In this document: positions 35,908-46,027 of the stretch, one piece after another
Numbering within the stretch: position 1 is the stretch's first letter
Layout: every line of letters starts with the position of its first letter
DNA from: Phycisphaerae bacterium
GTDB lineage: Bacteria > Planctomycetota > Phycisphaerae > UBA1845 > CAIVHJ01
Direction: 5' to 3'
Assembly: GCA_022072405.1 (NCBI GenBank)
Contig: JAJVHX010000013.1
Coordinates: 62,001-126,000, forward strand
Length of the DNA: 64,000 nucleotides
The notes under the pieces: model-generated
What the model was told of the DNA's origin: nothing
Databases searched by the model: none
What the model saw: the letters and a program-made list of their open reading frames with translations, nothing else
Made by a program: the position numbers and the translations under genes

Positions 35908-36398
35908 CGATGCCGGCGAGAGAGTCAACGCTTCGCCGGTGGATTTCTGAAGAACCGGTGCCCTGTCTGGTGTGTGGGTATGATCTGCGTGGCTCTCCGT
36001 TAACCGGACGTTGTCCGGAATGCGGCAGTGGATTTGATCCTACAATAACCAGTGTGGATGTAATTCACCAGCGGGTCAAACCAATCCGCGATGATCTGAT
36101 CTTTCTACTCTGGTTCGGAGGGGCGATATCAATTCTGCTGACGGTCGCCCTGTTGAAGCCGCACCATTGGTTCGGGTGGCTGTATCCACTGAGTGAGCTA
36201 TTTTTGCTGGTTTTACTGAGTATCTGCTGCTACCTGGCCTGCTGGGGACTGTGGCTGGCCTGTGTCGTACGACTGCTCTACCAGGTAGGGAAAAAATGGG
36301 TCACCCGGCAACAATTACGCTTAGTCGGTGTGACCTGGCGATGGCTGCTGTGTACCGTACTATTAGTCATGCCTCTATTGCTGCTTTTCTCTCGATAA
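35904..36398 (+). CDS. Small membrane protein with N-terminal zinc ribbon
   Basis: A 164-residue protein. The ribbon PCLVCGYDLRGSPLTGRCPE, then CG, carries the Cys pairs CxxC-15-CxxC near residues 20-40. It is a form I know mainly from Phycisphaerae and related planctomycetes. Three or so membrane segments follow (ISILLTVALL, LFLLVLLSICCYLACW, LLCTVLLVMPLLLLF). ATGA overlap with mgtE suggests coupled translation and perhaps a role in Mg2+ homeostasis, though such ribbons are found in many contexts. Confidence 0.8.
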   Translation: MTMPARESTLRRWISEEPVPCLVCGYDLRGSPLTGRCPECGSGFDPTITSVDVIHQRVKPIRDDLIFLLWFGGAISILLTVALLKPHHWFGWLYPLSELFLLVLLSICCYLACWGLWLACVVRLLYQVGKKWVTRQQLRLVGVTWRWLLCTVLLVMPLLLLFSR

Positions 36399-36471
36399 CC
36401 CTTGCTTGAGTCGGCTGCCGACGGCGGGTATAGTGAGCCGTTCCAATAATTCACAACCCCCATCAGATTGA

Positions 36472-37431
<960 letters not shown>

Positions 37432-37439
37432 GAGTGGCT

Positions 37440-39176
37440 ATGAACCGTCGGTGCAGTTGTTCGGCAATTTTATTCGGTTTGATCCTGATCGCGCTGCTCA
37501 TCAAGCCCGCTCCACTTTGGGGGTGGGTTTTTTTTGAAGAGTCGGCGAAGCAGACCACCACGCAACCCAGCGCGACTTCCCCGCCGCGCCTGGCGGTCGT
37601 GATCGTGATCGATCAGTTGCGTGGTGATTATCTCGACAAATTCGATGATCTCTTCGTAGCCGATGGCTTCCGGCGGCTGATGGATCAGGGTGTGTGGTAT
37701 CGCAACTGCCACTACTTAAACGGGGTGACCATCACCGGTCCCGGTCATGCTCAGGTCAACACCGGAGCCGAACCGCGCGTGCATGGCATCGTCGGTAATA
37801 ACTGGGTCGAAGTCGACGGCCAGAAGTTCAAAAAACGCAAGGCGGTAACGGATACCGAAGAGCAGATTCTCGGCGGTGCGGGGTTCACGATGGGCAAGGG
37901 TGCTTCGCCGCGCGCCCTGCAAGCGCCCGGACTTTCCGCCAGCCTCAAGAAACAATCCCCTGATTCGCGAGTTTATTCGGTTGCCCTGAAGGATCGATCC
38001 GCGATCATGCAGGCGGGCCTGGAGGCGGATGGGGCTTTCTGGTGGGACACGGAAAGCGGCCATTTTCTGACCAGCACCTATTACAGTAAAACAGCGCCGG
38101 ATTGGCTGACGAAATTCAACGGCGAAAAATGGGTCGATCGTTACTTCCCGGAGAGCTGGAACCTGCTGTTGCCGCTGGCGGAGTATAACAGGCGCTGCGA
38201 GCCGGATGATGCTTCGTACGAGTGGGGCAGCATTTTCAAGGTGGGCGGTAATACTTTCCCGAAAAAACTGAACGCCGGTAATGCTGCTCAACCGGACATG
38301 CAATTTTACGATACGATTTTCAATTCCCCGGCGGGTAATGAGCTGACTTTTGAAGTAGCCCGGCGGCTGGTACGCGAGTACAAACTGGGGCAGCGGGGGG
38401 TGCCGGATCTACTGTATATTTCGCTCTCCTCCAATGATGGGATCGGCCACGTCTATGGTCCCGACAGTTTCGAGGTAATGGATATCACGGTGCAGACGGA
38501 TCGCCAATTGGCGGGGTTTTTCAAGTTTCTCGATGAGCAGGTGGGCGCTACTCAATATGTGGTCGCTCTGACCGGTGATCACGGCGTGAGCATGGTGCCG
38601 GAACTGGCCAAACAGAAGGGACTGTCGGGCGGGCGGTTCGTGGCTGGTAAGCTTTCGGAAAAAATGGAAGAGGCGCTGGTCAAGGCTTTCGGTTCACCGG
38701 GCGACAAGGAAGAATATGTGGAGTCGATTTCCGAACCCTGGATATACATCAACCCTCAATTGCTGCAGCAGCATAACGCGGCAACCGAACAGTGGCAGGA
38801 AGTCGTGCGACCGATACTGGCGGCGGATGGAGCGATTGAACGATTTTTCTTCGCCTCGGAAATTGAATCCGCTGATTTTGCCGATCGCGAGGAACTGGAG
38901 CGAATGGTTTACGAGTCTTATTTTTCCGGTCGATCCGGCCAGGTGTACATGCATTTCAAGGAACATTACAGTGCGGATGATAACTGTGCCAACCACGGCA
39001 CCGCTCATCCCTACGATACCTGGGTTCCGCTGATATTCTGGGGATCGGGCATCAAAGCGGAACAGTCTGAACAGCATGTGTCGCCGGCTGATCTTGCCCC
39101 GACGGTAGCGAAACTGCTGGCTATCCCACCGCCGCCGCAGGCCAGCGGCCAGGCGTTGGCTGATGTTAAACAGTGA
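37440..39176 (+). CDS. PafA-like alkaline phosphatase / phosphodiesterase superfamily protein
   Basis: A 578-residue exported hydrolase of the alkaline phosphatase superfamily. A membrane/signal segment (ILFGLILIALLIKPA) leads to the first metal motif VIVIDQLRGDYL, the Thr nucleophile motif TITGPGHAQVNTGA, SSNDGIGHVYGP (metal Asp/His) and TGDHGVS, with a last His in NHGTAHPYDTWVP. It resembles PafA, a phosphate-insensitive periplasmic phosphatase. I chose the ATG at 37440 (GGAG 5 nt before) over a GTG at 37434. It follows mdh, an apparently unrelated pairing. Confidence 0.9.
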   Translation: MNRRCSCSAILFGLILIALLIKPAPLWGWVFFEESAKQTTTQPSATSPPRLAVVIVIDQLRGDYLDKFDDLFVADGFRRLMDQGVWYRNCHYLNGVTITGPGHAQVNTGAEPRVHGIVGNNWVEVDGQKFKKRKAVTDTEEQILGGAGFTMGKGASPRALQAPGLSASLKKQSPDSRVYSVALKDRSAIMQAGLEADGAFWWDTESGHFLTSTYYSKTAPDWLTKFNGEKWVDRYFPESWNLLLPLAEYNRRCEPDDASYEWGSIFKVGGNTFPKKLNAGNAAQPDMQFYDTIFNSPAGNELTFEVARRLVREYKLGQRGVPDLLYISLSSNDGIGHVYGPDSFEVMDITVQTDRQLAGFFKFLDEQVGATQYVVALTGDHGVSMVPELAKQKGLSGGRFVAGKLSEKMEEALVKAFGSPGDKEEYVESISEPWIYINPQLLQQHNAATEQWQEVVRPILAADGAIERFFFASEIESADFADREELERMVYESYFSGRSGQVYMHFKEHYSADDNCANHGTAHPYDTWVPLIFWGSGIKAEQSEQHVSPADLAPTVAKLLAIPPPPQASGQALADVKQ

Positions 39177-39207
39177 CGTTCCTCTGTCGTTGATTTCAAT
39201 ATAAGAG

Positions 39208-39242
39208 AAACCCCCAGGATCGTGAGCGACCCGGGGGTTTTA
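39208..39242. terminator. Bidirectional terminator between phosphatase and ppdK
   Basis: AAACCCCC (39208-39215) pairs with GGGGGTTT (39233-39240), with further partial pairing inside. It gives T runs on both strands and serves both convergent genes. Confidence 0.85.
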
Positions 39243-39272
39243 ATTTATTGTGCTATCGTCAAGTCCAGCGTG

Positions 39273-42134
39273 TTATTTCCGTTTACGGGCAGATTTCTTA
39301 CCCTTTTTCGCAGGAGCCTTTTTCTTGCTCTTGCTGCGGGAGGCTTTCCGGGTCGGTTTGGCCGGCGTGTCATTGATGGCGGCTTTGGCGGCTGCCAGCC
39401 GGGCGATCGGAACGCGATAGGGGCTGCAGGAAACATAATCCATCCCGACCGTGTGACAGAATTCCACGCTGGCCGGATCACCGCCATGCTCACCGCAGAT
39501 ACCCACCTTGAGTACCTTGCGTGCTTCCCGGCCACGCTGAATCGCCCAATCAATCAGCATACCCACTCCAGCGGTATCGAGTGATTGGAAGGGATCGGCT
39601 GCAAAGACAGCCGACTTCGATTGATCGACATATTCCGGCAGGAATCGCCCGGCGTCATCCCGCGAAAGGGCCATCGTGGTCTGGGTCAGATCGTTGGTGC
39701 CGAAGCTGAAGAACTCCGCCACGCCGGCGATCTGGTCACCCAGCAGGGCGGCTCGCGGCGTTTCGATCATGGTGCCTACCATATAAGCCAGCCGTTCACC
39801 CGCATCCTGCAGAATCTGATCAGCCACCTGGCGGGTGCGTTCGGTCAGCAGCCGCAGTTCCTTCGGATCGATGGTCAGCGGAATCATGATTTCCGGCTGG
39901 ACCTTCACACCCTGGCGCTGACATTGCACCGCCGCCTCAATAATCGCCCGCACCTGCATGTCGAGAATTTCCGGATAGGTGACGCACAGTCGGCAGCCGC
40001 GATGGCCGAGCATGGGATTGGCTTCATGCAGCTGTTCGCTGCGATGGCGGACATGATCCATGCTGACTCCGGCGTACTGGCAAAGCCGTTCCATATCCTC
40101 AGTGGTGCGCGGCAGGAACTCATGCAGCGGGGGATCGATCAGCCGGATGGTGACCGGTTTGCCGTTCATGGCTTCGAAGATGCCGACGAAATCCTCCCGC
40201 TGGAAGGGCAGCAGTTTATCCAGCGCCCGTTTGCGGGCTTCCACATTGTCGGCAACGATCATCTCCTGCATGGCCAGGCGGCGTTGCTCGGTCTCGAAGA
40301 ACATGTGTTCAGTACGGCATAAACCGATCCCCTCAGCCCCCATCTCCACCGCCTTGCGGGCGTCGGCAGGCGTATCGGCGTTGGTGCGTACTTTCAGCCG
40401 GCGGCGGTCATCGCACCAGGACATGAAAACTTTGTATTCTTCCGGCATTTCGGGCTGAACCAGCGGCACTTCGCCGACGAACACTTCGCCATCCGTACCA
40501 TCCAGCGTGAGGAAATGGCCCTCGTTGACATAGCGCTCACCGACCCGCAGGTAACGATGCTCATAGTTAATGTCGAGCACTTCGCAGCCGACGATGCAGC
40601 ATTTGCCCCAGCCACGGGCCACCACTGCAGCGTGCGACGTCTTGCCACCGGTAGCGGTGAGAATGCCTTTGGCGACAGCCATGCCGCCGACATCTTCCGG
40701 GCTGGTTTCCTTGCGGACCAGGATAACCCGTTCGCCGCGCGCGGCTGCGTCTTCAGCACGCTCGGCAGAGAAATAGACCTGACCGCACGCTGCACCGGGT
40801 ACGGCGTTAATACCGTTTGCTATCTTGCGCTGATTCAACTCCGCGCGCGGGAAAGCCGGATCAATCACCGGATAAAACAACCGTTCAATATCCACCCCTT
40901 TAAGCCGCAGGATCGCCTCGTCACGAGTAATTACGGGTTTAGAGGCTTCTTTAGCATATTTCCTGGGCAGAAAACGCTTCTTAACCAGGCGATTGATCTC
41001 CGTGCGGTTAGCCAGCGGTTTGGATGCTTGATCAACCGCAATGGCAAAAGCCGCCCGCGGTGAGCGTTTGCCGGTGCGGCATTGCAGCATGTAAAGCCGG
41101 CCTTGTTCGATGGTGAATTCCAGGTCCTGCATTTCCTTGTAATGCAGCTCCAGCATGATTCGCACCGCTTCGAGCTGGGCGTAGGCATCAGGCATCAGAT
41201 GATGCAATTCTCCGAGCTTGATCGGCGTGCGCACACCCGCGACGACATCCTCGCCCTGGGCGTTGATCAGCAGATCACCATAATAGATGTTTTCGCCGGT
41301 GCTGGGATCGCGCGTGAAACAAACGCCCGTGCCGGAATCGTCACCCATGTTGCCGAAAACCATCTGCTGCACATTGACCGCCGTGCCATTCAGGCCGGTG
41401 ATCTTTTCCACCCGGCGATAGGTGACTGCTTTATCCGCCATCCAGCTGTTAAACACCGCGTTGATCGAACCCACCAGCTGATCGAAGGGATGCTGTGGGA
41501 AGGATTCGCCGGTGTGGCGCTGATAAAGTTCCTTGAAGGTGGTGATCAGCCGGAACAGTTCTTCCTCGTTCACCTCGGTATCGAGCACTTTCTGGCCATC
41601 CGGTTTGCCGATGCGCGGCCGGGTGAAGTGATTTTTCAGATGATCGAATTCATGATCGAACTGTTCGCGGGGCACGCCGCGCGCCGTTGCACCATACATC
41701 ATGATAAAGCGGCGATAGGCGTCGAGGGCGAAGCGGCGGTTGCCGGAAACCCTGGCCAGCCCCTCGACTGATTCATCGTTCATTCCCAGATTCAGAATCG
41801 TCTCCATCATTCCGGGCATCGACATCGCGGCACCGGAACGCACCGAAATCAGCAGTGGATTTTTGGGATCGCCCAGTTTTTTGCGGCAGGTGCGTTCCAG
41901 CTTACGGATGGCTTCCCGCACCTGACCCTCCAGGCCGGCGGGCCATTTTTTATTCTGGCGGTAATAGGCTTCACATGCTTCGGTAGTGATGGTAAAACCG
42001 CCGGGAACCGGCAAGCCGATGTTGGTCATTTCAGCCAGGCCGGCGCCTTTGCCGCCCAGCAATACTTTCTGATCACCGCGCCCTTCTGCTTTGCCTTTTC
42101 CAAAGGAATAGACGAACTTCGTCGCACGGGCCAT
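39273..42134 (-). CDS. ppdK: Pyruvate, phosphate dikinase with Lys-rich C-terminal tail
   Basis: A 953-residue enzyme converting PEP, AMP and PPi to pyruvate and ATP (reversible). N-terminal ATP-grasp domain (LLGGKGAGLAEMTNIGLPVP); phosphohistidine domain GGKTSHAAVVARGWGKCCIVG (His near residue 500); PEP domain with EGIGLCRTEHMFF and a catalytic Cys in KVGICGEHGG near the C-terminus. The last ~35 residues are almost all Lys, Ser, Ala and Arg, an extension not usual in PPDK. An upstream 49-codon extension is open but GGAGG lies 9 nt before this ATG. Transcribed alone. Confidence 0.95.
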   Translation of the reverse strand: MARATKFVYSFGKGKAEGRGDQKVLLGGKGAGLAEMTNIGLPVPGGFTITTEACEAYYRQNKKWPAGLEGQVREAIRKLERTCRKKLGDPKNPLLISVRSGAAMSMPGMMETILNLGMNDESVEGLARVSGNRRFALDAYRRFIMMYGATARGVPREQFDHEFDHLKNHFTRPRIGKPDGQKVLDTEVNEEELFRLITTFKELYQRHTGESFPQHPFDQLVGSINAVFNSWMADKAVTYRRVEKITGLNGTAVNVQQMVFGNMGDDSGTGVCFTRDPSTGENIYYGDLLINAQGEDVVAGVRTPIKLGELHHLMPDAYAQLEAVRIMLELHYKEMQDLEFTIEQGRLYMLQCRTGKRSPRAAFAIAVDQASKPLANRTEINRLVKKRFLPRKYAKEASKPVITRDEAILRLKGVDIERLFYPVIDPAFPRAELNQRKIANGINAVPGAACGQVYFSAERAEDAAARGERVILVRKETSPEDVGGMAVAKGILTATGGKTSHAAVVARGWGKCCIVGCEVLDINYEHRYLRVGERYVNEGHFLTLDGTDGEVFVGEVPLVQPEMPEEYKVFMSWCDDRRRLKVRTNADTPADARKAVEMGAEGIGLCRTEHMFFETEQRRLAMQEMIVADNVEARKRALDKLLPFQREDFVGIFEAMNGKPVTIRLIDPPLHEFLPRTTEDMERLCQYAGVSMDHVRHRSEQLHEANPMLGHRGCRLCVTYPEILDMQVRAIIEAAVQCQRQGVKVQPEIMIPLTIDPKELRLLTERTRQVADQILQDAGERLAYMVGTMIETPRAALLGDQIAGVAEFFSFGTNDLTQTTMALSRDDAGRFLPEYVDQSKSAVFAADPFQSLDTAGVGMLIDWAIQRGREARKVLKVGICGEHGGDPASVEFCHTVGMDYVSCSPYRVPIARLAAAKAAINDTPAKPTRKASRSKSKKKAPAKKGKKSARKRK

Positions 42135-42451
42135 GAGTATGATCCTCCGCGTAGGTCGTGATGCCGAGTAGCTGACGGATCCGGGTCCTCCCTGACCGCA
42201 TTTCTCGGACGTTGGTTTGGTTGGAGCGACTATAAGAGCGCGGACATGGCATGTCAACGATTGCGCCCGTTGAGACAGCAATGGCGGGTGAAATTCATAC
42301 TAAATTTCAAGAAAAATATTTGGAAATTTTTACATGATCGCCGCGTTGATGTTGCAGCAAGACTTAACGGACCAGCTTTTTGCTTCAATCCGCGACTCAA
42401 TCGTACATTACAGTCGTATATTTCGGTGCATTGCGCTTGGTGGAGTCGTAG

Positions 42452-44023
42452 ATGAGTTCATTGAGTTCCATAGGCAGCCTGTTACCCAGCATCCTGGTGA
42501 CACCCGGGCAGAAGTCTGCCGGGGGGAACAGCCTGCTCTCCACCCTGGCGACACCCGGGGCCAAGGCCACAGATGTGGTCAACCTGAGCAGCAGCATCGG
42601 CAACGCCTTCCTCGCCGGCCAAGCCCAACTCGCCAACCAACCCGTCCAGATTTATTCACAGAAACAAGCCGATCAATATAATCAGATGGTGCAGGATGTC
42701 CTCGATGAGATGAACAGCGGGGACCTCGCAGGGGCCAAGGAAAAAACGCAGGCATTGCTCAAGCGTGATTACCGGGATGCGACGGCCCATCATCTGTCGG
42801 CTCGGCTGGCGGATGTGGAAGGCGATCACCAGGGCGCGCTGGCCCATTATGAAGCGGCGGCGCAGAATGATCCGGGCAATACGCGGTTTCAGGAAGATCT
42901 GGACAATGCCCGCATACTCTTGCGCAGCGATGCGCAGGTGCTCAACACCGGTCTGCAACTGGTGCGCGATCGCAATGAGGCACTGCGCGGTATCCGCCTG
43001 CTGCTGAGCCTGGCTGATCGCACCGACGGCAGCAAATCTGATATTTATCAGTCAATAGCCAAGGGTTTCAACACCCTCGACTTGCCGGTGCAGGAAATGG
43101 GCGCCCTGGGCGAAATTGTTGACGATCCGGAAGCGACCACCGAAGACCTGCAGACGCTCGAAAGCGCCATGCAGGAATTTATCAACAATAATGAGCCGGT
43201 CGGGTTGGCCTATTCGATTCTCGGCCGCACCCAGCAGCGCCTCGGCAAGTTCCAGGAAGCTCTGCAATCGCTCGAAAAGGCCAGCGATATCGTGCAGGCG
43301 GCAGGTTTGACTGAAAATCCCTACATCACCGAAGAAGCCAATATCTACGCCAGCTATGGGCAGCAAAAACTGGCGGAAGGGCAGTACACCACGGCGGTAC
43401 AGTATTTCGAAGAAGCCAAAGCGCTCGATCCGACCAATGAGGATATCAAATTTGGTCTGGCAGCGGTGAAGGTGCAGCTAGCCAAGGATTACATTAATAA
43501 GGGGCTGGATCTCAAAGCCCGCTCCATGCTGGGCCAAGCCACGGCGCTGCTGGGTGATGATGAAAGCCTCGACAAAGAAATCGGCCAGGCTTATTACCGA
43601 CTCGGTCTGCGGGCCCGAGCCAAAGGCATGGACGAAACCGCCACCCTCGATTTCGAACGGGCTTACGACCGCGATCCGAAGATCAGCGGTCTGAAGCAGG
43701 ACCTCGCCGACCTCTACGTGGGCAGCGCCAACGAAATTCTCAGCACGGTGGGCGACATCTCCGAACTGGACAAGGGCGATTTTGAGGATCTGGTCGACTA
43801 TTATCAGAAAGCTTTTGACCTGTTCAGCACCCGCTCCGATTACCGCCAGCAACTGGGCTGGGCGCTGGATGAATATGGCCAGAAACTGATGAATACCTAC
43901 GAAAAATATGGCGAAGCGGTCGACGTGCTCAAGCGGGCCACCGAACTCTATCCCGACAACCCCGACTACCAGGCCCACTACCAACAGGCTCTTCAGCTCC
44001 ACCTCGACAACCCGGATCAGTAG
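42452..44023 (+). CDS. Tetratricopeptide-repeat protein
   Basis: A 523-residue protein. Residues 1-60 are Ser/Gly/Leu-rich without a signal peptide. From residue ~75 several TPR units are visible (GDLAGAKEKTQALLKRDYRD; HQGALAHYEAAAQNDPGNTR; GQYTTAVQYFEEAKALDPTN; and YGEAVDVLKRATELYPDNPD at the C-terminus). TPRs build protein-binding surfaces; the partner is unknown. It starts in ATG just downstream of an A/T-rich 170-bp gap after ppdK (divergent). Acidic overall. Confidence 0.88.
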   Translation: MSSLSSIGSLLPSILVTPGQKSAGGNSLLSTLATPGAKATDVVNLSSSIGNAFLAGQAQLANQPVQIYSQKQADQYNQMVQDVLDEMNSGDLAGAKEKTQALLKRDYRDATAHHLSARLADVEGDHQGALAHYEAAAQNDPGNTRFQEDLDNARILLRSDAQVLNTGLQLVRDRNEALRGIRLLLSLADRTDGSKSDIYQSIAKGFNTLDLPVQEMGALGEIVDDPEATTEDLQTLESAMQEFINNNEPVGLAYSILGRTQQRLGKFQEALQSLEKASDIVQAAGLTENPYITEEANIYASYGQQKLAEGQYTTAVQYFEEAKALDPTNEDIKFGLAAVKVQLAKDYINKGLDLKARSMLGQATALLGDDESLDKEIGQAYYRLGLRARAKGMDETATLDFERAYDRDPKISGLKQDLADLYVGSANEILSTVGDISELDKGDFEDLVDYYQKAFDLFSTRSDYRQQLGWALDEYGQKLMNTYEKYGEAVDVLKRATELYPDNPDYQAHYQQALQLHLDNPDQ

Positions 44024-44026
44024 GCG

Positions 44027-44083
44027 AATAGAAGTAAGCGCCAACCTGAAAGACGCGCGGTTTCAAGCCGGCGGTTCCTTAGG
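44027..44083 (+). repeat. Dispersed repeat family A, diverged copy
   Basis: AATAGAAGTAAGCG leads into a GC-rich segment (GACGCGCGGTTTCAAGCCGG) and GCGGTTCCTTAGG, the same order as copy 3 at 34411 but with many substitutions. It lies in the convergent gap between the TPR and HEAT genes. Confidence 0.5.
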
Positions 44084-44103
44084 ACCGCAGATTCCCCTGT
44101 TGA

Positions 44104-45843
44104 TCAGATAGAAGTTACCCATTGATGGCGGTTGGGGTTGAAATGAACGGTCCAGCGGAAGATAGACCACCAGCGGTGGAGTTGTTTGAATTCGTCGGTG
44201 CGGGTGGGCGGGTCGCTCGTCCAGAGGATGAGTGGTGCGTCGGGCAGGTAACGCTGCACTATTTCGGCGAAAAAGCAGTCGTGCAGCAAGCGATCCTGCT
44301 CCACGGGAGTCATCTCCAACAGCAGGTCTATCGGGGTCGAATCACCACTGTGCAGCAGGGCGGTATAAATGGCCAGGCGGGGGAAGTTTTCATTGATCAG
44401 AAACAGCTCGAGTTCGTCGCGCACCTCTTCACCCAATGCCAACTGGGCACAGAGATAATAACCGCGTGGCAGCCAGTCGGGTTCGGCATGGGGATTGACC
44501 GTCAGCAGCCGGGTTCGCTCCATCAGCCACTCCCGAAGTGTCAGCTCATCCGCAACCACCTCATCACCCTGGCCCGCCAAAGCCAGCGCGAGCGCCGCAG
44601 CTCCGCGGGCCGGGCGCTCCACGGCGAAAAATTCGCTGCGCAATCGTCTGGTAATTTCCGGATCGTTCAATTGGGCCAACTCGATGGCGGCTAGATCGCG
44701 CACCACATCGGATTCGCTGGTCAGTAAATTGAGCAGCGCTCCACCCCCGGCTTCGGTATCCAGCCGCGCCGCCGCCCGCGCCGCCATCCAGCGTAACATC
44801 GGCTGATCGCGATAGCCTTCCGCCACCTCCAGCATCAACGGCAACGACTCCCGATCCCCTAGCCGGGCGAGTCCCCACAACGCCCACCCTGCCAATTCAT
44901 AGTTTTTTTGGGATAACGCCTTATTAACATATGGTGATAAATCCTGAAAATAATCCCACTGTAAATTCCATCCCAATGTATCAAATACGATGTCTTCAAT
45001 GGCATTGATTTGGAGGTCATGATCATTATCCGAAAGGTCTCGAATAATCTCAGAATAATCCGTGGGAAAGCATTTATTCCTGTGGTCCCTGAGTTTCGTA
45101 TCAGGCAATTTTATTAACCATAGGCGCGCCATAGCTTCCTTTTGAATTTCTGTGTTCTCATCATTCTCTGCTACGGGATATAACAATCTATCACGTTGCA
45201 GTGTGAGGCAGATGGAAGCGGTTTCGACGGCGGCGAGGCGGACCTGCGGATCGGCATCAGCCAGCAGTACGATGACGCGGTCAGTGATCCAGGATTCAAG
45301 CATCGGGCCGAGTCGGGACATCTGCTGCAGGGCGGCGATACGAATAGCGGGATCGTCGGATCGGGAGCGGATGAGCAGTTGTCGCGCCTGGCGGGCGGGC
45401 AGTTGATCTTTCATTCGCCAGCCGGGCGACTCCTGCAGGATCGCCACCAGGTCGCTGAATAATTCGTCGTCCGCTTCGTCCAGCCGCTGGTCCAGCCGCG
45501 TGACCATTTCCGGCAGATGATGCACCAGCCAGTGGCCGATCTGGATCAGCAACGTTTCTTCCGCCAGCGTGGCGTGGGGCAGCAACTGTATAAGACCTGC
45601 TTCCAGATCGGGCGGTAATCCGGGATTGGCCAGTGCCATCGGAGCGAGCTGATTCAGGGCGGCAATCTGTTCCGGGCGTGTGCCTCGGTGCAACTGTCGC
45701 AGGTAATACCAGGTTTTTGCGGCTGGAAAACTGACGACCCCGCCGATCACGCCGGTCATCGCCACCAGAATGAACAAGAGCAGTCGCTGCTTGAAACGAC
45801 GCACGGTGCGGGAGGGCTGATAGCGTGGAACTTTAATGGCCAT
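44104..45843 (-). CDS. HEAT-repeat protein anchored by an N-terminal membrane segment
   Basis: A 579-residue protein. A single membrane segment near residues 20-42 (LLLFILVAMTGVIGGVVSFP) is followed by an all-helical body with HEAT-like units (DPAIRIAALQQMSRLG; DPQVRLAAVETASICL; SDVVRDLAAIELAQLN). Such proteins act as scaffolds; there is no enzyme motif. The middle third (about 44930-45180) is visibly more A/T-rich than the flanks although the frame stays open. A TTG two codons upstream is a possible alternative start. Confidence 0.85.
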   Translation of the reverse strand: MAIKVPRYQPSRTVRRFKQRLLLFILVAMTGVIGGVVSFPAAKTWYYLRQLHRGTRPEQIAALNQLAPMALANPGLPPDLEAGLIQLLPHATLAEETLLIQIGHWLVHHLPEMVTRLDQRLDEADDELFSDLVAILQESPGWRMKDQLPARQARQLLIRSRSDDPAIRIAALQQMSRLGPMLESWITDRVIVLLADADPQVRLAAVETASICLTLQRDRLLYPVAENDENTEIQKEAMARLWLIKLPDTKLRDHRNKCFPTDYSEIIRDLSDNDHDLQINAIEDIVFDTLGWNLQWDYFQDLSPYVNKALSQKNYELAGWALWGLARLGDRESLPLMLEVAEGYRDQPMLRWMAARAAARLDTEAGGGALLNLLTSESDVVRDLAAIELAQLNDPEITRRLRSEFFAVERPARGAAALALALAGQGDEVVADELTLREWLMERTRLLTVNPHAEPDWLPRGYYLCAQLALGEEVRDELELFLINENFPRLAIYTALLHSGDSTPIDLLLEMTPVEQDRLLHDCFFAEIVQRYLPDAPLILWTSDPPTRTDEFKQLHRWWSIFRWTVHFNPNRHQWVTSI

Positions 45844-45856
45844 GAGCAACTCAGAT

Positions 45857-45940
45857 ACTGGTATCGTTTGAACTAAAATTCAAACACACGCTGTAGAAGA
45901 CCGCTCTCTTACGGTCGCGGCTCGGTGAAACGATACCAGT
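45857..45940. repeat. Dispersed repeat family B, copy 1
   Basis: The perfect 13-bp terminal inverted repeat ACTGGTATCGTTT (45857-45869) and AAACGATACCAGT (45928-45940) encloses the core GAAGACCGCTCTCTTACGGT followed by CGCGGCTCGG. The core holds a small GACCG/CGGTC hairpin. It lies between the HEAT and glycosyltransferase genes, which are divergent. Confidence 0.85.
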
Positions 45941-46027
45941 GCCGCAACTCACATCCGGTTTGCCAAACACTCTGCCAACCGGCACAATAACGCAAGTCGA
46001 CCCGTCAACCAAGTCCTGAGTTCAGCC

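Noticed and set aside
42135-42281. 49-codon N-terminal extension of pyruvate phosphate dikinase
   Set aside because: The ATG at 42134 has GGAGG at good spacing and gives the normal family start; the extension is not enzyme-like.
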